Assembly (NCBI RefSeq): GCF_001570605.1
Contig: NZ_BBXG01000012.1
Coordinates: 124,001-188,000, forward strand
Direction of reading: 5' to 3'
Source: Herbidospora cretacea
GTDB taxonomy: Bacteria; Actinomycetota; Actinomycetes; Streptosporangiales; Streptosporangiaceae
Length of the DNA stretch: 64,000 nucleotides
Both the position numbers and the translations under genes were made by a program. This document shows, piece after piece, positions 48,280 to 55,494 of this stretch. A model generated the notes under the pieces. It was not told where the DNA came from. It was given only the letters and a program-made list of their open reading frames with translations, and ran no database searches. How positions within the stretch are numbered: position 1 is the first letter of the stretch; the number at the start of each line of letters is the position of its first letter.

Positions 48280-49293
48280 ATGTTGTCGATCAAGCGCCTG
48301 GGAGTGGCCGCGCTGGCCATGGCCTCCCTCACCGCCCTCGCCGCCTGCGGCGGGGGAGCCTCCGGCGACGAGGGCGACGCCACCACACTGAGCGTCGGCG
48401 TCCCGGGCATCCCCCCGGTCTTCGTCAACCTCATGGCCTACGTCGCCGAGCAGAAGGGCTACTTCAAGGACGGCGGCGTGACCGTCACCCTGCGCCCGCT
48501 CCCCACCGGGGCCGACGTCGGCCGCGCCATCCAGAGCAAGGAGCTCGACGGAGGCATCGTCGGCACCTCCGGCGCGGTCGCGCTGCGCGCCTCCGGGGGC
48601 AACGTGGTCGCCATCCTCGGCAACGAGAATCCGTCGTTCCTCATCGCCTCCTCCGACCCGGCGGTCACCGACTGCGCCTCGCTCAAGGGCCGGACCATCG
48701 CCGTCGACGGCGCGGGGGCACCCAAGGCCCTGTCGGTCAACACGATGATCGCATCCTGCGGGCTGACGGCCGCCGACATCACCACCGTCAACGTCGGCGG
48801 CCCCCAGTCGGTCGACGCGCTGATCGCCGGGCAGGTCGACACCGCCGTGCTGCACCCCGACGAGCTCGCCGCCGTCAACCAGAAGGCCAAGGCCCACGAG
48901 GTGGTCGCGCTGGCCAAGGTCGACCCGGTCTCCCACTACACGATGCTCGTCACCCGCGAGGACGAACTGGCCGACGGCGGCAAGCGCCCCGCATGGGTGA
49001 AGGCCGTGGCGGCGCTGCACAAGTCGATCGCGTACATCAACGACCCGGCCAACGCCGACGACGTCGCGCAGATCGCCGCGACGATGACCAAGCGCACGCC
49101 GGAGATCTCCAAGACGGCGCTGGCCGAGTTCGTCGGCATCAAGTTCTGGCCGGCCGACGCCGGGCTGGCCCGCGAGCGGGTCGACAAGGCCGTCGCCGAC
49201 CAGGTCAAGGCCGGGAACGTGGCCGCCGACAAGGCGCCCGAGTACGACGACTTCGTCGACCTCACGGTGTTCGATGAAGCACTCGGGAAGTGA
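48280..49293 (+). CDS. ABC transporter substrate-binding lipoprotein (NMT1/SsuA-like)
   Basis: 337-residue periplasmic-type binding protein anchored as a lipoprotein. Residues 1-22 form a signal peptide with lipobox LAAC. The mature part has VNLMAYVAEQKGYFKDGGVTVTL and GADVGRAIQSKELDGGIVGTSGAVAL, the NMT1/THI5/SsuA pattern for small anions such as sulfonates, nitrate, pyrimidines or aromatic acids, then SLKGRTIAVDGAGAPKALSV and DALIAGQVDTAVLHPDEL. The ligand is not predictable by eye; neighbouring enzymes suggest an ester or lactone-containing acid. The end overlaps the first permease gene. Confidence 0.9.
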   Translation: MLSIKRLGVAALAMASLTALAACGGGASGDEGDATTLSVGVPGIPPVFVNLMAYVAEQKGYFKDGGVTVTLRPLPTGADVGRAIQSKELDGGIVGTSGAVALRASGGNVVAILGNENPSFLIASSDPAVTDCASLKGRTIAVDGAGAPKALSVNTMIASCGLTAADITTVNVGGPQSVDALIAGQVDTAVLHPDELAAVNQKAKAHEVVALAKVDPVSHYTMLVTREDELADGGKRPAWVKAVAALHKSIAYINDPANADDVAQIAATMTKRTPEISKTALAEFVGIKFWPADAGLARERVDKAVADQVKAGNVAADKAPEYDDFVDLTVFDEALGK

Positions 49294-50047
49294 CTCACGG
49301 CCCCGTGGGGTCGCGGTCTCGCTGGCCGGCCTGGCGCTCGGGCTGATCGCCTGGCAGGTCGCCGGTCAGCGTGACCCGGTCCTGCTCGCCACCCCGGTCA
49401 GGTCGTTCGAGGCGCTGGCCGGGATGGTGGCCGACGGGACCCTGCCGGCCGCGCTGCTCGACACCGGCCTGCTGTTCCTGGTCGGCCTGGCCGCCGCGAT
49501 CGCGGGCGGGGTCGGCTACGGCCTGGTCCTGTCGCGGTCGAGGGTGCTGCGCGGGAGCACCGGATGGCTGGTGTTCGCGCTGCAGTCGGTGCCGATCGTG
49601 GCGCTCGCGCCGCTGATCCTGGCGGCGTTCGGGTTCGGGTTCGGGGCCAAGACGCTGGTGGTCTTCCTGAGCGCGGTCTTCCCGATCCTGATCAACACGG
49701 TCGAGGGCGCCAGGCACGCGCCGAAGACCCTGCTGGAGGTCGCGAAGGTCCACCGCAGCGGCGAATGGCCGCTGTGGCGGGACGTGCTCATCCCGCACAC
49801 CCTCCCCTACGCGATGAGCGGGATCCGGCAGGGCATCGCGATGGCGTTCGTCGGGACGTTCATCGCCGAGTTCTTCCTCCAGGCCACCGGGATCGGCGGG
49901 CTGCTGCTGTCGGCCTCGGCCCGGTTCGACTCGGCGACCGTGCTCGGGCTGACCGTCCTGGTGTCGGTGATCGCCGCCCTGCTGATGGGCCTCGGGCGGC
50001 GGCTGGAGAAGGCGTTCGCGCCCTGGCGTCAGGGGAGCACCGAATGA
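49274..50047 (+). CDS. ABC transporter permease 1 (SsuC/TauC type)
   Basis: 257-residue inner-membrane permease with about six hydrophobic segments. The BPD-type cytoplasmic loop for ATPase contact is EVAKVHRSGEWPLWRDVLIPHTLPYAMSG, with VPIVALAPLILAAFGFG and IAEFFLQATGIGGLLL also typical of the family. It starts 20 nt inside the binding-protein gene and overlaps the second permease by 4 nt. Confidence 0.9.
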   Translation: MKHSGSDSRPRGVAVSLAGLALGLIAWQVAGQRDPVLLATPVRSFEALAGMVADGTLPAALLDTGLLFLVGLAAAIAGGVGYGLVLSRSRVLRGSTGWLVFALQSVPIVALAPLILAAFGFGFGAKTLVVFLSAVFPILINTVEGARHAPKTLLEVAKVHRSGEWPLWRDVLIPHTLPYAMSGIRQGIAMAFVGTFIAEFFLQATGIGGLLLSASARFDSATVLGLTVLVSVIAALLMGLGRRLEKAFAPWRQGSTE

Positions 50048-50844
50048 CCGCCCTGGCCTCGCGGAGGAATTCGCGAGAGAAGTCGTTCGCGCCGCCCGGG
50101 GATCTGCTGGGCAAGGTCGTCGCGGTCGTGGTCCTCCTCGGGGTGTGGCAGGCGGCCGGATCGGCGTTCCTGCCCGACTACCTGCCGACCCCCTTGGGCG
50201 TGATCACCGAGCTGATCCCCACGCTGACCTCCTCGGCGTTCCTCACCGCGCTGGGGGAGACCGTCGGCGCGGTGCTGCTCGGGCTGGTGCTGGGATGTGT
50301 GCCCGGGACCGCCGCCGGGCTGCTCATCGGCCGGGTCGGCTGGCTGCGGCAGCTCAGCACCCCGTACATCAGCGGGCTGTACGCCATGCCGATGCTGGCG
50401 ATCGTGCCGATGGCGACGATCTGGTTCGGCTACAACAACCTCACCCGGGTGATCGTGATCGCGCTGTCGGCGTTCCTGCCGTGCGCGGTCTCCACCGCCG
50501 ACGGGGCCCGGTCGCTGCCGGCCAACCTGGGCGACGTGGCCCGGGTGCTCAACGTGCCGCGCGGCCGGTTCGTGCTCGACTTCGTGCTGCCCTCGGCGCT
50601 GCCGTTCGCGGTGGCCGGGGTGCACATCGCCGTCGGCCGCGCCCTCGTCGGGGCCGCCGCCGTCGAGTTCCTGGCCAACATCGACGGGCTGGGCACGTTC
50701 ATCCTGACCAACGCGCGGTCGTTCGCCCAGAACCAGGCGTTCGCAGGCGTCCTCGTGCTGGCACTCCTCGGCGTCCTGGCCCGCGCCGGAACCGAACGGC
50801 TGATCCGGCGCGTCGCGCCGTGGCAGCAGACCCACCAGGACTAG
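50044..50844 (+). CDS. ABC transporter permease 2 (SsuC/TauC type)
   Basis: 266-residue permease, partner of the preceding one, so the importer has a heteromeric channel. It has the family N-terminal segment VVVLLGVWQAAGSAFLPDYLPTP, the GLYAMPMLAIVPMATIWFG helix and the ATPase-contact loop LGDVARVLNVPRGRFVLDFVLPSALPFAVAG. ATGA overlap with the first permease gives translational coupling. The CocE-type hydrolase gene follows after 12 nt. Confidence 0.9.
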   Translation: MTALASRRNSREKSFAPPGDLLGKVVAVVVLLGVWQAAGSAFLPDYLPTPLGVITELIPTLTSSAFLTALGETVGAVLLGLVLGCVPGTAAGLLIGRVGWLRQLSTPYISGLYAMPMLAIVPMATIWFGYNNLTRVIVIALSAFLPCAVSTADGARSLPANLGDVARVLNVPRGRFVLDFVLPSALPFAVAGVHIAVGRALVGAAAVEFLANIDGLGTFILTNARSFAQNQAFAGVLVLALLGVLARAGTERLIRRVAPWQQTHQD

Positions 50845-50856
50845 GAGCCCTGTCTG

Positions 50857-52569
50857 ATGATCGTCGAATGGGACGTGCCGATCGAGACCGACGACGGAGT
50901 CGTCCTGCGCGCGGACGTCTTCCGGCCCGACACCCCCGGCCGATACCCGGTCGTGCTCACCTACGGCCCCTACGCGAAGGGCCTGTCCTTCCAGGAGGGC
51001 TATCCGAGCGCGTGGAACAAGATGGCCGCCGAACACCCTGACGCGCTGGAGGGCTCCTCCAACGTCTACCAGGCGTGGGAGGTCGTCGACCCGGAGAAGT
51101 GGGTCCCCGACGGCTACGTCTGCGTGCGGGTGGACTCCCGCGGCGCGGGCGCGTCCCCGGGCGTGATCGACTGCTTCTCGCCGCGGGAGACCCGCGACTA
51201 CTACGAGTGCGTCGAGTGGGCCGGGACCCAGGAGTGGAGCAACGGGAAGGTCGGCCTGAACGGCATCTCCTACTTCGCCATGAACCAGTGGCATGTCGCC
51301 TCGCTCCAGCCGCCCCACCTGGCCGCGATCATCGTCTGGGAGGGCGCGGCAGACTGGTACCGCGACGCCACCCACCACGGCGGCATCCGCACCACGTTCT
51401 GGGACAACTGGTACGGGATGCAGGTCACGACCGTCCAGCACGGACTGGGCGAGAACGGCCCGCGCAACCCGGTGACTGGGGCCCTGGCCACCGGCTCCGC
51501 CACCCTCACCGAGGAGGAGCTGGCGGCCAACCGGGCCGACCTGGGCGGGAGCATCCAGGCCCACCCCCTCGACGACGCCTACCACCGCGACCGCTCGCCG
51601 GTGTGGGACCGGGTGACGGTGCCGGTGCTGTCGGCGGGCAACTGGGGCGGCCAGGGGCTGCACCTGCGCGGCAACACCTACGGCTACCTGCGCGCGGCCT
51701 CGGAGCACAAGTGGCTGGAGATGCACGGCGACACCCACTGGTCCCTCTTCTACGCCGACTACGGCGTCGACCTGCAGAAACGGTTCTTCGGCCACTTCCT
51801 GGCCGGGCAGGACACGGGGTGGGCGAAGCAGCCTCCCGTGCAGCTCCAGGTCCGCCACGTCGACGCGACGTTCACGCCCCGCTTCGAGGAGGGGTGGCCG
51901 ATTCCCCGGACGAGATGGACCCGCCTCTTCCTGGACGCGGCCGACCTGTCACTGGGCGAGTCACTGGGCGAGCCGTCGGCGCCCGCGCAGGTCACGTATG
52001 AGGCGACCGGCCGGGGAGTGCAATTCGAGCTGCCCGCGCTGACCGAGGAGACCGAGATCACCGGCCCGCTGGCGGCGAAGCTGTTCGTGTCGTCGTCGAC
52101 CTCCGACGCCGACCTGTTCCTGGTGGTCCGGGTGTTCGACCCGGCGGGGGAGGAGGTCGCCTTCCAGGGGGCGCTCGACCCGCACACCCCCGTCGCGCAG
52201 GGCTGGCTGCGGGCCTCCCACCGCGAGCTCGACGCGGAGCTGTCGCAGCCCTGGCTGCCCGTCCACACCCACACGAACCCGGAGCTCCTGGTCCCCGGCG
52301 AGATCTACGAACTCGACGTGGAGATCCTGCCGACCTGCCTGGCGGTGCCCGCCGGCTACCGGATCGTGCTGGAGGTCCGCGGCCGCGACTACGAACACGA
52401 CAAACCGGCCGGTCACCTGTCGAACCTCCGCAACCCGCTCAAGGGCTGCGGCCCGTTCCTGCACGACGACCCCCGCGACCGCCCGGCCGAGGTCTTCCAC
52501 AACGAGGTGACCCTCCACACGGGCGGCGACCACGCCTCCCACCTGCTGCTTCCCGTGGTTCCCGCCTGA
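50857..52569 (+). CDS. CocE/NonD-family hydrolase (X-Pro dipeptidyl-peptidase S15 type)
   Basis: 570-residue acyl esterase/peptidase-like enzyme. The N-terminal alpha/beta domain begins VEWDVPIETDDGVVLRADVFRPD and RYPVVLTYGPYAKG; the nucleophile elbow is GKVGLNGISYFAMNQW (Ser in GIS), the acid region lies near DRVTVPVLSAGNWGGQGLH, and the His near KWLEMHGDTHW. The C-terminal third is the jelly-roll (ETEITGPLAAKLFVSSSTSDADLFL) typical of cocaine esterase. It likely cleaves an ester or amide of the imported compound inside the cell, as no signal peptide is present. AGGAG precedes the ATG. Confidence 0.9.
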   Translation: MIVEWDVPIETDDGVVLRADVFRPDTPGRYPVVLTYGPYAKGLSFQEGYPSAWNKMAAEHPDALEGSSNVYQAWEVVDPEKWVPDGYVCVRVDSRGAGASPGVIDCFSPRETRDYYECVEWAGTQEWSNGKVGLNGISYFAMNQWHVASLQPPHLAAIIVWEGAADWYRDATHHGGIRTTFWDNWYGMQVTTVQHGLGENGPRNPVTGALATGSATLTEEELAANRADLGGSIQAHPLDDAYHRDRSPVWDRVTVPVLSAGNWGGQGLHLRGNTYGYLRAASEHKWLEMHGDTHWSLFYADYGVDLQKRFFGHFLAGQDTGWAKQPPVQLQVRHVDATFTPRFEEGWPIPRTRWTRLFLDAADLSLGESLGEPSAPAQVTYEATGRGVQFELPALTEETEITGPLAAKLFVSSSTSDADLFLVVRVFDPAGEEVAFQGALDPHTPVAQGWLRASHRELDAELSQPWLPVHTHTNPELLVPGEIYELDVEILPTCLAVPAGYRIVLEVRGRDYEHDKPAGHLSNLRNPLKGCGPFLHDDPRDRPAEVFHNEVTLHTGGDHASHLLLPVVPA

Positions 52570-53330
52570 TGGTCCGGGCGGCCCTGTTCGTCCCCGGCGA
52601 CCGCCCCGACCGCTTCGCCAAAGCGGCCGCCGCCGGGGCGGACGAGATCATCCTCGACCTGGAGGACGCCGTCGCCCCCGCCGCCAAGACGGCCGCCCGC
52701 GAGGAGGTCCGGGCGTGGCTGTCGGGCGGCGGTTCCGGGATCGTACGGATCAACGCGCGCGGGACCGCCTGGCACGCCGGCGACGTGGCTTTGGTGCGGG
52801 AGTTCGGCTGCCCGGTGATGATCCCCAAGGCCGAGGCGGCGGCGGACGTCTTCGGAACTGCCTACCCCTTGATCGAGACCGCCACGGGACTGCTCCACGC
52901 CCGGGAGATCTGCGCGGCGCCGGGCGTGGTGCGCCCGGCGTTCGGAAGCGTCGACCTGGCGGCCCAACTGGGCGTCGACCCGGCCGACCGGACGGCCCTG
53001 TGGCACGCCCGATCCCTGCTCGTCCTGGCGGCGGCGTCGGCCGGCGTCGGACCGCCGCTGGACGGCGTCACCACCGACCTGACCTCGCCGGAGACGCTAC
53101 GTGAGGACGCGGCGCATGCGGCGTCGCTGGGGTTCGGCGGCAAGCTGTGCGTTCACCCGGAACAGGTCGCGCCGGTGCTGGCGGCGTTCACGCCCTCGGC
53201 CGAGGACCTGGCGTGGGCCAGGGAGGTCATGGCCGCCTCGACCGGCGGGGTGGCGGTGGTGCGAGGCCAGATGGTGGACAAACCCGTGGTGGACCGGGCC
53301 CGGCGGATGCTCCGGACAGCCGGTGGCTGA
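52569..53330 (+). CDS. HpcH/HpaI aldolase / citrate lyase family CoA-ester lyase (CitE-like)
   Basis: 253-residue TIM-barrel lyase. The start ALFVPGDRPDRFAKAAAAGADEIILDLEDAV has the family Arg and the metal-binding acid cluster (LDLEDAV); VRINARGTAW, CPVMIPKAEAA, LIETATGLLHAREI, the second acid in FGSVDLAAQLG, and FGGKLCVHPEQV follow. Stand-alone CitE-like proteins cleave or form malyl-, citramalyl- or similar CoA esters. Here it could split the CoA thioester made by the CoA transferase upstream. Its ATG overlaps the hydrolase stop by one base (TGATG). Last gene of the operon. Confidence 0.9.
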   Translation: MVRAALFVPGDRPDRFAKAAAAGADEIILDLEDAVAPAAKTAAREEVRAWLSGGGSGIVRINARGTAWHAGDVALVREFGCPVMIPKAEAAADVFGTAYPLIETATGLLHAREICAAPGVVRPAFGSVDLAAQLGVDPADRTALWHARSLLVLAAASAGVGPPLDGVTTDLTSPETLREDAAHAASLGFGGKLCVHPEQVAPVLAAFTPSAEDLAWAREVMAASTGGVAVVRGQMVDKPVVDRARRMLRTAGG

Positions 53331-53362
53331 GAGCGGTGGGCCGGCGTCGTTCGTCAGGACAA

Positions 53363-53409
53363 GTGACGGGGTGGCCGACCGTGTTCAGGCACGGCCGGCA
53401 CCCCGTCAC
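53363..53409 (+). terminator. Terminator of the ABC-hydrolase-lyase operon
   Basis: Perfect 11-bp outer arms GTGACGGGGTG (53363-53373) and CACCCCGTCAC (53399-53409), with inner pairing of CCGTG and CACGG. No U-run. Confidence 0.75.
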
Positions 53410-53669
53410 CGTGGTGCTGCCGCGCGGCGCGCCGATTGCCGCGCGGCTCTCACGGGTTGATACGGCCGTTCAGGCGACCGTGGTCGGGCCATTCGTACGG
53501 GGAAATCTGATGATTTTGGCGTCGCGGTACGCTCGCAGGTCGATGACCGTTGAATCGCCCCTGATCTCGCGGTGAGACGCGCGGCGGCGTAGAGCCGACG
53601 TGATGTCTCTGACCTTCGCTAGCGACGGCACCACCTTGAGCATCGTTCTCCCCCGCCGTGATGGTTCCC
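53410..53669. other. Gene-free, less GC-rich stretch after the operon
   Basis: About 260 bp with no convincing gene, RNA or repeat. Two short open frames on opposite strands have no coding-like codon use. GC content drops toward 53600-53740, where the shortened GH42 gene ends. Confidence 0.4.
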
Positions 53670-55382
53670 TTACCTCTCACCATGTGTACCGGTTGAATCG
53701 TAAGAGGGGTGTAAAAGGCAGGTCAGAAGCTTTTCATGGGCTTTGTCGGTCAATCGGGTGGACAAGTACCAGGCGTTACCGAAGCGGGTGATCGCCGGGC
53801 TTCCGTCCGGGTAGGCGACGACGGCCTCCGCGCCGTCGAGGGCGATCTCCTCGCTCCAGAGGGAGGCTTCCGTGCCGTCCGAGAGGATGAGGGGCGCGGC
53901 GAGGGGGCGGTGCTCCTTGATCGTGATCCCGAAGGCGGGGAGCCGGCCGCCGAGGCGCACCCGGAGGTGCTCGTCGGTGACGGCGGAGAAGTACGACATC
54001 AGCAGGGTGCCCTCGAAGGCGGCGAGGTTGGCCAGGGCGGCGTCGGTGACCGGGAGCAGGCTGGGGACGACGACCAGCCTGAACGGCGAGAGATCCTGTT
54101 CCGGGTGGACGAAGGCGACGTGGTGCCCGGCCCGGTAGAGGAGCCGATGGGGCTGTTTGACCGCTTCCAGGTAGTCGAGGTCCCGGGAGGGGAGACCGCG
54201 ATTCTGGAGCGCCCACCACGCCTCGTCGTCCCACACGATCGCGACGTCACGCCTCTGCTCACGGCCGGCGGGGGCCCTGGATGCGAGGGTTTCGCCCAGG
54301 GCGACGATCTCCCGGAACGTCCGGGTGTCGGGGCCTGCGTGGGGGAGCATGCCGTGGTGCCACTGTTCCGCGCCGCCCCGGGAGGCGCGCCACTGGAAGA
54401 ACATCGCGCCGATCGATCCACGTTCGACGTGGATCAGGGTGGTCCGGGCGAGGTCGCCAGGTGGGCGGGGGAGTGTGCGGTCTCGGGTGTACTCGACCGC
54501 CGCCGCCTGTTCCATCAGGATCCACGGCTTGTCGCCGGCCCATGAGCGGGCCAGGTCGGCGGTGAAGGCCGACTCCTCGGCCAGGTCGCCGGTGGGATAG
54601 TCGTCGACGGCCACCAGGTCGACCTCGCGGGCCCATTTCCAGTGGTCGACGGGCACCCAGGAGCCGAAGGCGAAGTTCGTGGTGATCGGCCTGCCCGTGG
54701 GGCGCAGGATGTCGCGCTGTTCGGTGAAGTGGGCGAGCATCTCGTCGGAGAGGAACCTGCGCCAGTCGAGCGCCTGCGCCGGGTTCGGCAGCCATTGGGT
54801 GGCTCTGGGCGGCAGGATCTCGTCCCAGTCCGCGTAGCCCTGCGACCAGAACGCGGTGGTCCAGCGGTCGTTCAGGGTGGCCAGGTCGCCGTGGCGGGCG
54901 CGCAGCCAGGCGCGGAAGGCGCGGGCCGCGTGGTCGCAGTGGCACCAGGTGCCGTACTCGTTGTGGACGTGCCACATCGCCAGCGCCGGGTGGCCGCCGT
55001 AGCGGTCGGCCAGCACCGCCGCCAGTTCCCTCGAAGCCGCTCTGTACGCCGGTGCGCTCACACAGTAGGTGTCCCGGCTGCCGTGGCTGAGCCGGGTGCC
55101 GTCGGCGGCGACCGTCAGCGTGTCCGGATGCTCGCGGCCGAACCAGGGCGGCGGGGACGCCGTCGGCGTGGCCAGGTCGACCTGGACGCCGTTGTCGTGG
55201 AGCAGGTCGAAGACGCGGTCGAGCCAGCCGAACTCCCAGCGTCCCGGCTCGGGCTGGAGGCTGCTCCACGCGAAGACGCCGAGCGTGACGAGGTTGACCC
55301 GGGCCCGGCGCATGAGGGCGACGTCCTCCAGCCAGACGTGCTCGGGCCACTGCTCCGGGTTGTAGTCGCCGCCGAAGAACAT
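53670..55382 (-). CDS. GH42 beta-galactosidase, C-terminally shortened
   Basis: 570-residue cytoplasmic glycosidase. It starts MFFGGDYNPEQWPEHVW, the GH42 signature, with the acid/base Glu142 in MWHVHNEYGTWCHC and the nucleophile Glu291 in WILMEQAAAVEYT, then GSIGAMFFQWRASRGG. Domain B (trimerisation, VVVPSLLPVTDAAL) is present, but the protein stops after WYLSTRLTDKAHEKLL and an atypical tail; usual members run to about 650-690 residues, so the C-terminal small domain is missing. Catalytic parts are intact. Divergent from a GH31 gene; probably removes beta-galactosyl units from plant oligosaccharides. Confidence 0.88.
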   Translation of the reverse strand: MFFGGDYNPEQWPEHVWLEDVALMRRARVNLVTLGVFAWSSLQPEPGRWEFGWLDRVFDLLHDNGVQVDLATPTASPPPWFGREHPDTLTVAADGTRLSHGSRDTYCVSAPAYRAASRELAAVLADRYGGHPALAMWHVHNEYGTWCHCDHAARAFRAWLRARHGDLATLNDRWTTAFWSQGYADWDEILPPRATQWLPNPAQALDWRRFLSDEMLAHFTEQRDILRPTGRPITTNFAFGSWVPVDHWKWAREVDLVAVDDYPTGDLAEESAFTADLARSWAGDKPWILMEQAAAVEYTRDRTLPRPPGDLARTTLIHVERGSIGAMFFQWRASRGGAEQWHHGMLPHAGPDTRTFREIVALGETLASRAPAGREQRRDVAIVWDDEAWWALQNRGLPSRDLDYLEAVKQPHRLLYRAGHHVAFVHPEQDLSPFRLVVVPSLLPVTDAALANLAAFEGTLLMSYFSAVTDEHLRVRLGGRLPAFGITIKEHRPLAAPLILSDGTEASLWSEEIALDGAEAVVAYPDGSPAITRFGNAWYLSTRLTDKAHEKLLTCLLHPSYDSTGTHGER

Positions 55383-55403
55383 GCCCCGTTGACTCTCCCG
55401 TTT

Positions 55404-55456
55404 GTTTGCTCCTCAAACTAAAACCGCGTTGACGTTTGTTGGGATGGACGGCAAAC
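55404..55456. promoter_or_regulatory. Divergent GH42/GH31 promoter with repeated GTTTG/CAAAC
   Basis: GTTTG-CTCCT-CAAAC (55404-55418) and GTTTG (55434-55438) paired with CAAAC (55452-55456) across 13 nt. A TTGACG -35 (55429-55434) with CAAACT 17 nt later (55452-55457) could be the GH31 promoter, so the second site would block RNA polymerase. The motif is reminiscent of ROK- or LacI-type sugar operators; no such regulator gene is in view. Confidence 0.55.
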
Positions 55457-55494
55457 TAATTCTCGGACAGTCCTCACACCGTTGGAGTGCAGCG

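Noticed and set aside
53450-53683. 77-codon minus-strand ORF beyond the GH42 end, as the missing GH42 C-terminus or a small gene
   Set aside because: Its translation does not resemble GH42 or any known family and codon use is not coding-like; it starts inside the GH42 tail region.
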